Positions 22,315 to 35,089 of a DNA stretch of 64,000 bases are shown here, piece by piece. The stretch covers positions 248,001 to 312,000 of the forward strand of contig JANATG010000022.1 in NCBI GenBank assembly GCA_029449235.1, read 5' to 3'. Each line of letters begins with the position of its first letter. Position 1 is the stretch's first letter. The notes under the pieces were generated by a model. The model saw only the letters and a list, made by a program, of their open reading frames with translations, searched no databases and had not been told where the DNA came from. A program made the position numbers and the translations under genes. The stretch comes from Linnemannia schmuckeri (lineage: Eukaryota > Mortierellomycota > Mortierellomycetes > Mortierellales > Mortierellaceae).

Positions 22315-24597
22315 TTAAGACCGGATCTTGAGGGCGTTTTGGGGGACGGAGCTGGCGGTGAGGTATGTCACATCATCGTCTTCCTCGTAGATCACGTCCG
22401 CGGTCTCGCGCAGCGAAGGAGAGGTCAGGAAGGTCTGATCCTTGGAAGGGTGGAGGACGATGGTTGCTTGAGGGGGGATGATGTTTGTCGTCGTGAGGGT
22501 TGGTGCTGGTGCTTGTGTCTGTACGACAGGGACTGAAACGGGGATTGGGGAGAGTGCAGTGGCTGCGGAGTTGTCGGGTGCGCGCGCTGGCAATCCTGCA
22601 TTGGCATGTGCATGAGCGGCAGCGACGGCAGCGGCAGCAGACATGAGGACTTGGTTCCTCGCAGCCGCAGCTCCAGATCCAGCTGCAGCGGCACCCATTG
22701 CAGCACCGTTAATAGAGCTGCTCTCCCGTTTGGGCTTGACCTCATCGCCTGTCACAATACCAACACCACACCTTGCCAAAAACATGCCCAATCGAATCCT
22801 CAAGAAATCCAGATACAGCTTCTCGGGGGTCGTCGTGCTTGAGATAATCCGCTTGGAGATCATGCGGAGGACGCTGTAGAAGGTACAGACGGATGTGAGA
22901 CGGGTTCTGCAGTATGGGCAGATGGTTCTGGATTCGTTGGCAGTGTCCGTGAGGCGGTATTGGTACGAAAGTGGGGTTGTGATGGTGTGGCCGCATAGGG
23001 CGCAGTTGGGGCGCGAGGATGTGGCGGTCGTTGGAGAGCCAGGGACAGAGTTTGCAGGAGTGGTGGCGTTGGATGGGGCGAGCAAGTGGCCAGACGTGGC
23101 GACGACAACGGGAGAGGGGGATCCATGGTGGTGCTGATGGTGGTGGTGGTGGTTGGGGTTCATTGGGACGGCTTCGACGACGAGGGTGTTGTCGGTGACG
23201 GCGGTCATGAGTCGCTTCCGCTGAGTCCACGAGAGCAAGTTTCCGGGCTCAAAGCGCAGAGTCGCCTCGACATCCTCTGTAGACATCTTCTTGAGGAGCT
23301 TGCAGTTGGAGAGCAAGGTGTTGATGGGTATGACTGCATTGGCCGCAGGTACAGGGGCAGGTGTCGTCGCCTTGTTCATCATCAGGTTGAAAGAGTACAT
23401 CGACGTAATTCCCGAGGACGCGATCGAAGGAGTGGGTGTATGAAGCGTCTTGCCATCCGCCGCTTTGATAGAAGATCCAGCTGCAGTTCCAAAGAGTGAC
23501 TCCATGTAGGTCTTGAACTCGATGAAGGAAGGGTCCCAGAGATGGAACCCGAGACTGGGGACTTTGTCCTCGTTCGGGTCGTTGGGGAGATGCGATCCTG
23601 GATGGTCGCCGTCGGAGAAGTAGCAAGAGTCTGTCTTGGATTTGACACTGGATGCCGAGCTGCGATGTTGACGGGCGTCGTATTGCAGAACTTGTTGGAC
23701 ATGTTTCCTGGATCCTACTGACGCGATCTCAATGTTCAGTCCTGGAGGTGTGTTGTTCCCGCCTGTGCTACTGCCGCCAACGGTCGAATTAGAAATCGAG
23801 GGCATGCCACGTCGGATGGCGGCAGAGTTTGACAAGTGATGCGACGACGCCGAAGGAGAGCTGAGCATCTGAGCATAGTGATACTGTTGCTGTTGTTGTT
23901 GCTGCTGCAACTGGACAAGAGCAAACTCAAACGCATCGCGTTCCCGCTGAACCGTGTCCTTCTCTTCCGACAACTTCTCCATCCGCACCTTCAGCTCCAC
24001 CAATTGATCCCTCTCAGACTTGCACAGATCCAGAACCTCGTCCAACTGCCTCTCCAACGCCTCAATCTTCTTGCCCGCCATATACGTCGCTTGCCGCTCC
24101 TCATTCACCATCCGATTCGCCTCCTCAAACAAACTTTTACTCAAATCCTCCAGCTCTGACTCGAGCTTCAACTTGGAAGACTCAATCTGCGACCGCCGCT
24201 GGGACTCATATGCCAAATTCTCAATGACAGGCTGAACGTCCTTCTTCTCAATCAACTGACCCGACGAGATCATGGCCAATAACTGTTCATAGTGCTTCTG
24301 GCTCTCCTGAAGCGACTTGATCTCCCTCTGAGCGGTCTGGAGCTCCATCTGGGTAATGGTTAGCTGCTGGTCGAGATCCATTCGTCCTTCGGTGGATTCG
24401 ACCAGTTTTGAGGACAGGGAATCGTTCTCGGCGACGAGGTTGGAGTTTTGGGCGGTAAGGTCATCGATTTGGGCCTTGACATAGGGAATTAAAGGGTCGT
24501 CACTTGTGAGGGGTTGTGGGTGTTTGTGAAGGGGAGTTAATGTTGTTGTTATGTCGATTTCCACAGCAGTCCCGCAGTTCTTGCAGGTCGCTGACAT
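22315..24597 (-). CDS. SEC2: Sec2/Rabin-type Rab guanine-nucleotide exchange factor
   Basis: Single exon, 760 aa. The N-terminus has a small Cys pair (CKNCG). Residues about 40-235 are a heptad-rich coiled coil holding the Sec2 signature (ELEDLSKSLFEEANRMVNEE), the helix pair that opens the nucleotide pocket of Sec4/Rab8. A poly-Gln run follows. A second conserved block lies at about residues 530-610: CALCGHT, CPYCRTRLTSVCTFYSVLR, then a helix ending RLGMFLARCGVGIV. It matches the C-terminal region of fungal Sec2 and animal Rabin8 proteins. The extreme C-terminus is Ala- and acid-rich and probably disordered. Expected role: activation of a Sec4-like Rab on post-Golgi vesicles bound for hyphal tips. 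It is convergent with the MPP alpha gene. Confidence 0.88.
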   Translation of the reverse strand: MSATCKNCGTAVEIDITTTLTPLHKHPQPLTSDDPLIPYVKAQIDDLTAQNSNLVAENDSLSSKLVESTEGRMDLDQQLTITQMELQTAQREIKSLQESQKHYEQLLAMISSGQLIEKKDVQPVIENLAYESQRRSQIESSKLKLESELEDLSKSLFEEANRMVNEERQATYMAGKKIEALERQLDEVLDLCKSERDQLVELKVRMEKLSEEKDTVQRERDAFEFALVQLQQQQQQQQYHYAQMLSSPSASSHHLSNSAAIRRGMPSISNSTVGGSSTGGNNTPPGLNIEIASVGSRKHVQQVLQYDARQHRSSASSVKSKTDSCYFSDGDHPGSHLPNDPNEDKVPSLGFHLWDPSFIEFKTYMESLFGTAAGSSIKAADGKTLHTPTPSIASSGITSMYSFNLMMNKATTPAPVPAANAVIPINTLLSNCKLLKKMSTEDVEATLRFEPGNLLSWTQRKRLMTAVTDNTLVVEAVPMNPNHHHHHQHHHGSPSPVVVATSGHLLAPSNATTPANSVPGSPTTATSSRPNCALCGHTITTPLSYQYRLTDTANESRTICPYCRTRLTSVCTFYSVLRMISKRIISSTTTPEKLYLDFLRIRLGMFLARCGVGIVTGDEVKPKRESSSINGAAMGAAAAGSGAAAARNQVLMSAAAAVAAAHAHANAGLPARAPDNSAATALSPIPVSVPVVQTQAPAPTLTTTNIIPPQATIVLHPSKDQTFLTSPSLRETADVIYEEDDDVTYLTASSVPQNALKIRS

Positions 24598-27500
24598 TAT
24601 GGTTGGTGGTTTTCTGGTTGGGTGGTGAGTGAGGGGCGTTGGTGGAATCCGGATAATTGCTTGGCTTATGAAAGGTAGGTGAGTTGATGGATCAGGGATC
24701 GGATTATATGTATGAGATGGATTGTGCCAGAAATGAAAAGAAAAGGGCGGGAAAACGCTGTCTGTGTGGGAAAACGTGCTTTTAGTTGATGATTACTGGG
24801 TTCGTTGCTGTTGTCGTTGAGTCGGTCGACTGTTGAAATTAGAATTTTAGGTAAGGTGCGTGCAATTTAAATTAAGCGCCGATCCCAATCGCATGTAAGA
24901 GTAACAGTTAGCAAGAGAGAACGTGCAGAAAAGGAGAAGGAGAAGGAGAAAGAGAGAAAGAGAGAAGAGAGAAAGAGAGAAAGAGAGAAGAAGAAAGAGA
25001 GAAAGAGAGTAAGAGAGAGCAAAGAAATAGAGGTGATTAGGAGAGAAGTGGAAATATGCAAGAAGTAAGAGAAGGAGAGATATGTATATAAAAAAGAAGA
25101 AAGAAAAGCTGTTAGTCAATTGTGCGGGGATATGTGTTTTATGTGTTTGAAATCAAGTTTCGGAAGGAGAAGTTTTCCTTTGGAAACTTGATGGATGGCG
25201 ATAACCTTCTTATTTTAGCCGAGAGAGTACAAACAAACACATACGATGGGGTTCTTTGTGAATCAGAAGAAAAAAGGGTGCGATGTCGGGTCAGGAAAAG
25301 ACAAAAGAAAGGGAGGCGATTGAACTTGAAAGAGACGAATGGATGAATAAACAAACAAAGAGCGAGGAGGTTTGGTGCTTGCTTTGGACAACAACAGCGA
25401 TAAACGTCAAGAACAAGACATAAGCAACCCATTATTTCGCTGCCGGTGCTGTTGTAGAAACGAATTAATAGCAAAAAAAAAAAAAAAAAAAAAAAAAGCG
25501 CGGGCCATGTCTTTCAAACGGGCCCCCGTCCATCCTTTTGTCTCTGTCTCCGCACCTGCAGCCAGAGTAAGTAATTGTAATAAAGAGAGTACAGTAAAGA
25601 GACAATCGCAAAAGAGATGCGATACGATATGCGGATATGCAGTGTGTGTGTTGAGCAGGCAGGCGGAGAGTAAGGTGTATAAAGCAAGGGTGTAATTCAA
25701 GGGGGGTGTAAAAGTTAAAGTCAAGGTTCCCAAGAGAGAGGAACAAGCAGGACAAGAAAAAAAGGAGAGAGGAACGGTGTTTCCTCGTTTGTTGTTCGTG
25801 TTCAAGAAAAAAGAAAAAAAAAGAGAGAGAAGAGAAAGAGAGGAGGGAGGCGATGGACATTGCGATAAGAGGGGCACAAGGAGGTGGTCAATAGTTGTTG
25901 GCTGTTGTTGTTGGTTGGCTGTTGTTTTGGTGCTGCTCATTCTTTGTGTATGTGTTCTTGCCTTTTGAAGCGGATCGCTGACTCAGTAGTATCGGTTGTT
26001 TTTGTTTGTTTTGTTTATTCCTGTTTCAAGGCTGTGACAAGGAACAAACGAAGGGATCTGATGCAGAAGTGTGTAAGAGAGTTGTGCTGAGATGCAAGTG
26101 TAAAAGTAAATGAGAGCGACAATGAGAGTGAGAGTGATGCAGTAGCGACAATGAGAGTGAAAGTGAATGAGTGAATGAGGATGGGTGCGATGGGAGTGAT
26201 GGATGAGAGTGTAAAGAAAGAAAGAAAGAAGGTGTCAGAGAAGACAACAACGGAACAAAGAAAATGAAAGCGACCAGACACGATAGTTAATGCAATTATC
26301 TCGAGATGACTTCACTAATGGAAAACCTTATTCTCTTCATTCATCTCCCACTCAATTGCTTCTCTTCACTTCTTCCTCTTCCCGTTCTTTTGTTTAATTG
26401 TGGTTGTGCCAACACCACCCACCAGCTGCTCACACACACACATTTGGGCGCTCAATTGGAAACAAAATTCGAGGGACCTAGAAGAACGAAGAGCCAGGGG
26501 TAATTCAAAGGACCACTCCCGTTGGTAGGGGTGCGCCAATTTTAAGTGAACATAACACCCAACAACGGACAACGGACAACGGACACTGCCCAAAACACAT
26601 GCATGCATGCCCCATGCGATGATACATTGCTCGTGCCTACCAAAAAATAGTAAAAAAAAAAATAGACAGACATGAAGCATGATTTTTGATCCATCTCCCC
26701 CTCTCTGTCAGAGAGCCAAGAAGATTAAGGAGAAAAAGGAGCATGAAAAATTACTCAAGGTGTCAGTCAGATCTAGAGAAGGGTGAAATTGCTAGGGTGG
26801 TTTGAGCTAGGGGGAGGAGAGTAACATGATAAAGAAGTGTATCATGCAATGGAAGTGGTCTCTATAAGGAGGAGGGTGAGGATATTTAGGGGGGAGGGAC
26901 ACACGAAAAAGAAATGAAACGCGCTGTGGTTGGTATTTGGCGTTACGATCATCGTTGATTCAGTGAGGGGAGTGATGGAGTGCCGATGATCGTAAATATA
27001 GAAGGGGACGTAGGTCGGGTGGATGAACAGTGTAGGGGAAACGAGTTCCTCAGGGTGAATGCAAGTAGGTATCATAACGAGAAGTAACAGAAAAAGTAGA
27101 GTAGAATAGTAGCATCTTCTTGATCACCCTTTCTCTCCTTTCTCCCTTCCTCCCTTCCTCCCTTCTTCCCGTCTTCTCTATCTCCCATTTCGTCTCTTTT
27201 TTCAGGATAGTGAGTAATGAAAATCGTCCCTTGTTGCTTTTTTTCCCAGGACCACGCTGGACTGGAGGAGAGGAATCACACATGATTGACGAAAAGGTGA
27301 ATCTGGGACGTGGATATAGATAATGATAGGATAAGGATAAGCGAAGGGCTGAGAGGGACGGTGAGAGTGAGAGTGTGTATTTGTAGAAGATTTAAAGATG
27401 AAATGCGAGGTCGATTAGATGCGGAGGTGGCGATTATGGAGGCTACAGGACAAGAGAATTGGAGAACGAGACTGAGCGTCAATCGTCTCTTTCTCCGTTG

Positions 27501-29791
27501 TGGTCCTGTGAGAGGGAGAAAGTGGTTTCTTGTGGCAAATGGATATGATTGTAGGATGCAGAAAATAACTTACCCTTATACGCAGGTTCGATGTGATGCG
27601 TGATGTGATGTCTGCACGATCGACGAGATTGGCGCAGGTTTTGTGGAGAAAGAAAAAGGGAAAAGGGAAAAGGGAAAAGGGAAAAGAAGGTGGGGGAAGT
27701 GAGAGGAGAGAAGAGTGAAAGAAGGAAGAGTAAGAAAAAGTAAGGAGAGGATGAACAAAAAAAAAAGAAGGGAAGGAAAGGAGGGACCCATCAACGAACA
27801 CCTTGACTGTCATAACGACTAGAACTCACTCACTCGATACTGCCATCCTTTTTTAGACAGACAAACAATAACCACAACAGTCTGTCTTGCCTTGTCGATT
27901 GAGAATGCTATCATGACCCACATTCCTGTTTTCTTTGTCAACTCAAGTCAGAATAGATCCTAACCGATTGTCGATTGTGTGTGTGAATGTGGCCAAAAGT
28001 GAGTGTATTCGTGAAGGCAAACAAACAAATAAACCACCCCCTTTGCAACTGACTTACATCAATCGAAAACAACCATAACAATGAACATCATCCATACATC
28101 AACAAAAAAGTCTGCCAACAGGAGAAACATGCAGAAAAACAAATAGGATGGCGCAAAGGCAGCACGTCAGAGCTCAGGTACATTTGTCCGACTACACTGC
28201 AGAAGGATGAAAGGTATGTGCTCACTAAAATGGTAAGGCGTCTTGTTTACCTTTCTTGCCTTTGCCCTCGCAGAGCACCCAGGGGTGGCTACTTCAGGAG
28301 GAGTATGCGCACAAACACAAATCCTGCACTCACAGGATGAATGTAAAGTTGTAAACAAGGGGGTCATACGACCATACCAAACATGCCAAGTGGATGGAGT
28401 ATCCAGAGTGTAGAATTGCGCCCAGCAGCCCCATCGACGGCTATCGAATTGGTCATCAATTCCGGACCCGGTCGGCAAAAGGGCAGGGGTCTCTCTCAAG
28501 GGCGAGAAGATCCATGCGCGCGTTCCCTCATCATTATGTCAGCCAACCATTGCCCAAATCCAGACCCTGATAAATGGCTTTGTCTGTTGTTTCAATACCT
28601 CAAGTCTTACGAATGTCAGTCAGTCGAGCTGAAAAACAGGTTGATGGTTGAACCAGGCGATAACAGGAACGGGGCAAACTAGGACAAGCGAGAGTAGAAA
28701 CCCATCCAAAAGAAGAACGACTGGCGTCATGGCGTCATTCCTGTCGGCTCTAATATCCATGTATCTACAGTAAGGACTAGCATGTCTGCAATAAACGTCG
28801 TCCGTATTTTTGCTTAACGCTACTTGATTATTGAGAGTGTAAAAGAAAGCGCGTGTATCTTTTTTTTCTGTTTGTTGGAATCCGATGATTGGCGAGCCTT
28901 GAGTTATGATCATGAGAAGAGACGAGGAGACCAGGCAATCAAAGCAAAGCAACAAAACAAAAAATAAAACAATCAATTGGCATGTGGCGACAGGGTCCAC
29001 TTTTTCACCATCGTCACAGGAAGTGGGTTTTTTGCTCTCGACCAACAGAAAACGCTCTGGACGACGTGAAAAAGTCGCGGCTCGGCCGATTACTGTTTTC
29101 TCGTGGCGTGCTCTAGCTTTGTTTTCTTTTCGTCACAGGGTTTTTTTCTGCACTTTGGACCCTCGTGAGAAACAGAGCTCTCTGTGGAACCAATTACTTT
29201 GCTTTTTTCATAAGAATTTATCTCGTCTTCTCATACTTGTCGTCTACATGAGTTGGACCCTTTTGCGAACCCAGTCTCTTCTTTTGTACGATTGAGCCAT
29301 TTACCGGTATACGATGAGCTGTCTTTGATGATCGACTGAAGAGCGTATGCGTGCTTCCTGCAAATGGTTACAATATCCTCTCTCGACGCGAAAGGAAATG
29401 GTTGTTGATTGTGAGAAAGGGATTTGTCCCTGATAATAGTCAAGCAGTCACCTGATCAAAGAGAGACTGCTTTTCATTCTCGCACCAGTCTACTTTCTCT
29501 GCGCGACGGGAGCATTTTGTTGAAAGGGGCCAAGTCACTAAGCAAGCAAACCCACCAAAAAAGGACGTATTCGTCTCTCACGCTTCTCCCTTTGCCCCTT
29601 CCTCCTCTCAGCCTTTCGTTCACCCTCACGCAACTCTACCACCAGCAATCCACTACACGCATACATCAGCCTTGACATAACAATCGCCGCCGTCGATCCT
29701 ACTCGCCCCTCTGTCACTTCTCTGTTGACACTCTCCATTCGCGACGATAACAACAAACAGTAAACACAAATAAAAACAACGCGCAACTCTC
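24598..29791. other. Long divergent intergenic region, low complexity, no gene seen
   Basis: 5.2 kb between the starts of the Sec2-type gene and DDB1. It holds purine-rich repeats (GA stretches near 24940-25080, 25800-25850 and 26100-26230; AAAGGG repeats near 27650-27690), an A25 run at 25473-25497, and a short ACGGACA repeat near 26560-26590. Open frames here are low-complexity Phe/Ser/Leu on one strand and Arg/Glu/Lys on the other, as expected of purine/pyrimidine tracts. The segments 28167-28682 and 28620-29045 have more balanced composition but no motif or good start. An unannotated non-coding transcript or a decayed gene cannot be excluded. Confidence 0.45.
25473..25497 (+). repeat. A25 homopolymer
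   Basis: An uninterrupted run of 25 A on the plus strand inside the Sec2/DDB1 intergenic region. It might be the poly(A) tail of a minus-oriented or plus-oriented retroposed sequence, but no such sequence is recognised beside it. Confidence 0.9.
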
Positions 29792-32700
29792 ATGAACATC
29801 GTCTTTACAGCTCGCAAGTCGAGCGCAGTCTTCCATGCAATCAAGGGGAACTTTACCGGACCTGAGGATCTCAACCTCATTCTTGGGTAAGAATAGCCAA
29901 GATCTTTGTCTCTCACAGTATGAACAACGCCTTGTGTACTCCACAAAGGAAGATAATGCTGACAATGCACACGTTTTTTGTACTTTAATTTGGCCACATC
30001 GGACTTTGATGCCATAGTAAAGGAACGAGGGTCGAGGTGTACTTGGTTTCGAGCGATGGCCTCAAGATGGTCAAGGAGTTTGGAATATACGGCGAGATTG
30101 CCTGTCTGGAACCCTTCCGGCCTCCAGTATGTTCTTATCATCAATAACATCTGCGTTCCTCTCTCACGTACTTCCCTACGCGTTTGAAAGCACGTTATTT
30201 AACCGCGCAGTTCATCTACCACATCTGCGCATATTCGCTCTTTTTCTTCATTAGGGTCACAACATGGATATGCTACTATTAACAACAACCCACTATCAAA
30301 TGCTGACGCTATCGTTGCGTCTGTTGTCATCCCCGAGTGGTGCCGGAGCGATGGCAACAATTGCCCCGCAGTTCAGCATTTTATCCGACACATACACAGA
30401 TCTTCAAGATCGCCATGCTAGACCCTCAGAGGCAGGACAGATAGTCATCATGGACCCAAATTCCTCATTGATCTGTTGTCACCTTTACCAAGGCCTCTTA
30501 AAGTGCATCCCTGTTAATCCTCACTCGCCCATGGTACCAAGTGGGCGCACAGGCGCGAGCAGTGGCCAGAGTGCAGGTCGCCAAGCACATCCTTCTCGAT
30601 CCAGCACTAGATCTATCGATTCGACTTTTTTGGATCCATTTGACCTCCCCATCGACGAAGTGACTATCATGTCAATGGTGTTCTTGCACGGCTGCCAGCG
30701 ACCTACACTTGCGCTGTTGTACCAGGATAAGAAGGAAGTTCGTCATGTCAAGACCTACGAGTTCGATCTCAAGAACAAGGACAAGTCAGAGACTGGATGG
30801 GCTCAAAGTGGGCTGAGCGGAGCGAGGACTTGTATTGCTGTCCCAGCTCCCATTGGTAAGAATTACCTTCCCATGTTTGTGCGCGTGGTGTTTAGGAGCT
30901 ACTTCTTCCATGACCTACGCTAATGTATCATTTCATATTCTATGTTTAGGCGGCTTTTTGGTTGTCGGCGAGTACTCGATTTCTTACTTCAACCCAGCAC
31001 AGACAACGGCAATCTCGATCACCATGAACGCCACCATCATGCAATGCTATAACCATATCGACCAAGGAACCCGATACCTTCTCGGCGACCATAAGGGAAT
31101 GCTGTACATCTTGGTCCTGGAAATCAGCAACAATGCGGGATCGTCTTCGAACCGGTTGATACCAGTGTCAGGACTGAAGTTGGAAAGTTTGGGCACTATT
31201 TCGATTCCAGAGGCGCTCGTTTATCTTGACAACGACCACGCCTTTGTCGGATCACATCTGGGTGACTCGCAGTTAGTTCAGCTGCATGAAAACCCAGATG
31301 AGCAAGGTGAATATGTAGAGATCATGGAGACGTTTACCAACATTGCGCCCGTCCTCGACTTTGAGGTCGTCGACTTGGAAGGACAAGGCCAGGTACTTTT
31401 CATACTTTATCAATTGCGAGTTACCTGAATCCCTGTAGTCCTTGGTATGGTCTCTAACCGTGTTATTGTTTTTCTGTCCTATAGGGTCAAATTGTGGCAT
31501 GTTCAGGGGCATTCAAGGATGGATCGCTGAGAATTGTCCGAAATGGTGTCGGTATTAATGATAGAGCCGTCTTGGAACTCCCTGGAATCAAGGGACTTTG
31601 GTCACTGAAAGAAAACCTGGATGCCACGTAAGCATTACATACCCGATGGCGTCTTTCGCACGGGCACTGAAGGGGAAGAATATACTATTCACGGAGATTA
31701 ATGAAATCTCAATCGATACCACTTTTTTCGCCGCTTTAGTACCGAAGACACCCTGGTGATGAGCTTTCTGAACTCGACGCGCGTGGTCCGTGTGACACCC
31801 GACTCGGAGATGGTTCAGGAGGAGCTTGATGGATTCTTGAGCAACACATCCACATTGCTCTGTGGAAATGCTCAGGCAGGTCTCCTGCTTCAAGTTACAG
31901 AGGGATCGGTTCGGTTGATTGCGCCTCCTCAACATATCCAAGCTGGATTGGTCTCGGAATGGAAACCTCCAGCAGGAGAGCTGATTTCGATTGCATCCAT
32001 GAACGGCACCCAGTGTCTTGTGGCAGTCGGCGGCAAGACCCTTGTCTACCTGGACATTGGATCTGAAGTCGTTAAAAAAGTCGGGTAAGTTTATCATATC
32101 CCTTGGGGCGTGGCCTGGACGACTAATGTGGCAATGATGGCTCGTAATTTTTACTTACTGTGCCAATACCTGCCTTGTTACCTTTACTACCATGCTAGTC
32201 AAACTACATTTGAGAACGAGATTGCATGCATTGATGTCAATGCGATTGACGGCGGGGACCGACATGCGTCGCAGGTGTGCGCAGTAGGCCTTTGGACTGA
32301 CATCAAGGTTCTTTTGGTCCGCTTGCCCACCATGGAGATCCTTGCTTCCCACGACCTGCCAGGAGATATTCTTCCTCGTTCGTTGCTTCTTTCACGGTTT
32401 GAAGGCGTACCTTATCTCTTAGTCGGACTCGGTGAGTAAAACCGCGTGTTTTATTGTTGAAACACCGACTACTGGAGTATTACCATAAATTAATTATCTC
32501 CGCAAATTTCATGATGTACATACTTAATAGGCGACGGTAATTTGTTGACGTTTGTTCTCGATGCAACCCTCAGCAGCTTACCGACTCCTAAAAAGATCTC
32601 ACTTGGTACTCAGCCTGTCATGCTTCGACAGATTTCGGCAGCACAGGCTGAGGATGGTTTGGCAGCCGCTCCAGGATCAGCAGCTGGGAAGTCTGACCAC

Positions 32701-34297
32701 GTCTTTGCGTGCAGCGACCGACCTACTGTGATTTACAGTTCCAACCGCAAGATCCTCTACTCCAATGTCAATCTCAAGCAAGTTGCCACAGTTGCATCTT
32801 TCAATTGTACGGCTTTCCCGAATGCTCTAGCCCTTGTCGGGTCGGATGAGGAGAGTGTCCTTCGGATTGGAAGCATTGACGAGTTCCAGGAGTTGCATGT
32901 CCGCACGGTTCCCGTCCATGAGAGTGCCAGACGCATTGCATACATGTCGTCGCGAAAGTGCTTTGGAGTCCTTACTACTCAGATTGTATGCGATGAACCC
33001 GAGACTTTTGGAACAACCCGGATTGTTGCCTGTGATGAGGAAGAGATTGGATTCGTCCGTCTCTACGACGACCAGACCTTTGACGGTAAGCGCTGCTCTT
33101 TCTTCTTTGGTGTTTTTCTCTTTCAGCCACACTACTTCGTTTTGCTTACTAGATTCCATATTCTCTTTTTGTAGTGCTGGATTCATATGAACTGCAGAAG
33201 GATGAAGCACCTCAGTGCATTACGGCCGTTACTTTTGCAGGTGACCCAACGAGCTACATTGCGGTCGGAACAGCAGACACGATCTCTGAGGGTGTCCCTA
33301 CCAAGGGTCGTATTCTGATTCTGGAAGTGTCAGAAACTAGCAAACTCAAGCTGGTGACAGAGTTGGAGGTGCAGGGGGGCGTGATGTCGGTCAAGGAGTT
33401 TCAGGGCAAGCTCCTCTGTGGTGTCAACCACCGGATCTGCCTTTATGCATGGAAGACTTCGGAGAAGGGTTCCAGCGACAACAACCTGACGTTGGAATGC
33501 ACACACCGTGGATTTATCCTGGTTCTGACGCTGGCAGTCCATGGCGAGTTTATTATTGCGGGCGATATGATTATGAGCATGACGCTGCTCCGATACACGG
33601 ACAAGAAGATTACCGAGATTGCCAGGGATTCGTCGATGGATATGTTGACTGCGTTGGAGGCGATCGATGACGAGACGTTTATTGCGGCGGACAATGCGTC
33701 GAGTGTCTTTACGCTTGTCAAGAATACGGAGACGACGAGCGAGGATGAGGCCAAGCGGTTGCAGTGGTCTGGAGGATGGCACTTGGGCGATCAGATTAAC
33801 CGATTCAAGCATGGATCGCTTGTGATGGCCAACCAGGAGAACGATGCGCCTGCGATCCCCAAGCTGCTGTTTGCGACTGTCAGTGGCGCGATTGGTGTTG
33901 TTGCGACGCTTACTGCGGACAAGTACGAGCTCCTTCATAAGCTCGAGACCAACATGTCTAAAGTCATCCGCGGCGTCGGTGGCCTCGACCACGCCAAGTA
34001 CGTCGTCCTCTTTTATTCTCGCTGTGATTGTTTATGTTTGTTCGCGGTGGTGTCATCCGATTCAGCTACTAATATTAACCTTACTCCAACATCACAAATA
34101 GGTGGAGACAGTTCAGGAGTGATCAGAGGACGCTGCCATCGACCAACTTTGTGGATGGAGATTTGATTGAGCTATTCTTGGATCTGACAGAGGACGAGGT
34201 AAACAAGGTCATGATGGGTTCCGAGGGAGGCGAGGCTATTGATGTCCCTGTCGCTGAGATGACCAAGCTTATCGAAGAACTCTCCCGTCTCCACTAA
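29792..34297 (+). CDS. DDB1: DDB1-type CUL4 adaptor (UV-damaged DNA-binding protein 1)
   Basis: Ten exons: 29792-29886, 30018-30126, 30255-30855, 30950-31392, 31485-31627, 31740-32084, 32199-32431, 32531-33085, 33175-33997, 34102-34297. All introns are GT-AG, every junction keeps frame, total 1180 aa (human about 1140). Conserved landmarks in order: GNFTGPEDLNLI, VEVYLVSSDGLKMVKEFGIY, RHARPSEAGQIVIMDP, FLHGCQRPTLALLYQD, YLLGDHKGMLYIL, VGSHLGDSQLV, METFTNIAPVLDFEVVDLEG, VACSGAFKDGSLRIVRNGVG, ELPGIKGLWSL and, near the C-terminus, FVDGDLIELFLDL. The family forms three beta-propellers that link CUL4 to WD40 substrate receptors in DNA repair, replication and chromatin control in the nucleus. An Ala/Gly/Ser insertion sits in exon 8. 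The gene is divergent from SEC2 and convergent with the GNAT gene. Confidence 0.97.
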
Positions 34298-34402
34298 AAA
34301 ATGGGGTAACACTTGAGTTATTAGAACAAAAAGGAGCAGATCATAACCACTTCCAGCAAATATATGCTTTGTACAGAAAACAATTGTGTGGGGCCAGTTT
34401 CT

Positions 34403-35089
34403 TTATTTTCGGTACTGGGGGACGGTGTAGCGGAAGACACCGGTGTCACGGAGCTCAAATCCCAGGGACTGGTAGAGCGTTCTGGCCTCAACGCGGTTCG
34501 GATTACTGGTCAGATCGACCATGATACAGCCGTGCGTGTTGACGGCTTCGTCGAGGGCGCGGCGCATCAGGCCCTTTCCTAAGCCGCGGCCGCGGCATGT
34601 TCCATCGACGACTACGTCTTCGATGTGGGCGCAGGATTTCATAAGTAGTTTTAGGGTCACGAGCGTTAATGCGCCGACTATTTTTGTGATTTTGAGTGTT
34701 GGTGGTGTGGATGAAGAGGTGGACGAGGAGGAGGTAGTGGTGTAAGGGGAGGAGGAGGGAGTTGTGGAGACTTCTGTGGCGAGGAAGAGGGAGAAGGTTT
34801 CTGGGTTGGCGAGACAGGTTGTGAGGCGGTCGAGTGAGGGGCCTGCGGAGCAGCGAGTAGAGAGTTGTGGGTAAAGGATGTCCAGCGCTGTTGTTACTTG
34901 TTGGCTTTCGAGGGGAACCGCGAAGTTGGTGGTGTTAGTAGCGAGGGATAGGAAGGTGGGGAGGACGAGATGCCAAATGACGATGGGGGATTGTTGATCG
35001 GTGGTGGATGTGGTGGTGGTAATGTTGGACGAGGTGTAGGGTGTTCCATCGACTAGTTTTGGGCTTATTGCAAAGAACGATGGAGCCAT
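34403..35089 (-). CDS. GNAT-family N-acetyltransferase
   Basis: Single exon, 228 aa, ATG at 35089. The acetyl-CoA pyrophosphate-binding motif is clear at about residues 157-176 (IEDVVVDGTCRGRGLGKGLM), preceded by a beta-strand segment (KIVGALTLVTLKLLM) and followed by LTSNPNRVEARTLYQSLGF, the usual GNAT C-terminal strand-helix. The motif A/B region resembles glucosamine-6-phosphate N-acetyltransferase (GNA1), which acts in UDP-GlcNAc and chitin precursor synthesis. At 228 aa it is longer than the ~150-160 aa usual for GNA1, because of an N-terminal extension and a Ser/Thr-rich insertion (about residues 108-130). The exact substrate is therefore unsettled. Its stop lies 105 bases from the DDB1 stop, tail to tail. 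Confidence 0.85.
   Translation of the reverse strand: MAPSFFAISPKLVDGTPYTSSNITTTTSTTDQQSPIVIWHLVLPTFLSLATNTTNFAVPLESQQVTTALDILYPQLSTRCSAGPSLDRLTTCLANPETFSLFLATEVSTTPSSSPYTTTSSSSTSSSTPPTLKITKIVGALTLVTLKLLMKSCAHIEDVVVDGTCRGRGLGKGLMRRALDEAVNTHGCIMVDLTSNPNRVEARTLYQSLGFELRDTGVFRYTVPQYRK

Noticed and set aside
25407..25940. 177-codon minus-strand frame with poly-Phe
   Set aside because: It is created by the A25 run and adjacent purine tracts. No start context and no conserved segment.
33330..33992. 220-codon minus-strand frame inside DDB1 exon 9
   Set aside because: Antisense shadow of a well-aligned DDB1 exon, with Arg/His-rich composition and no motif.
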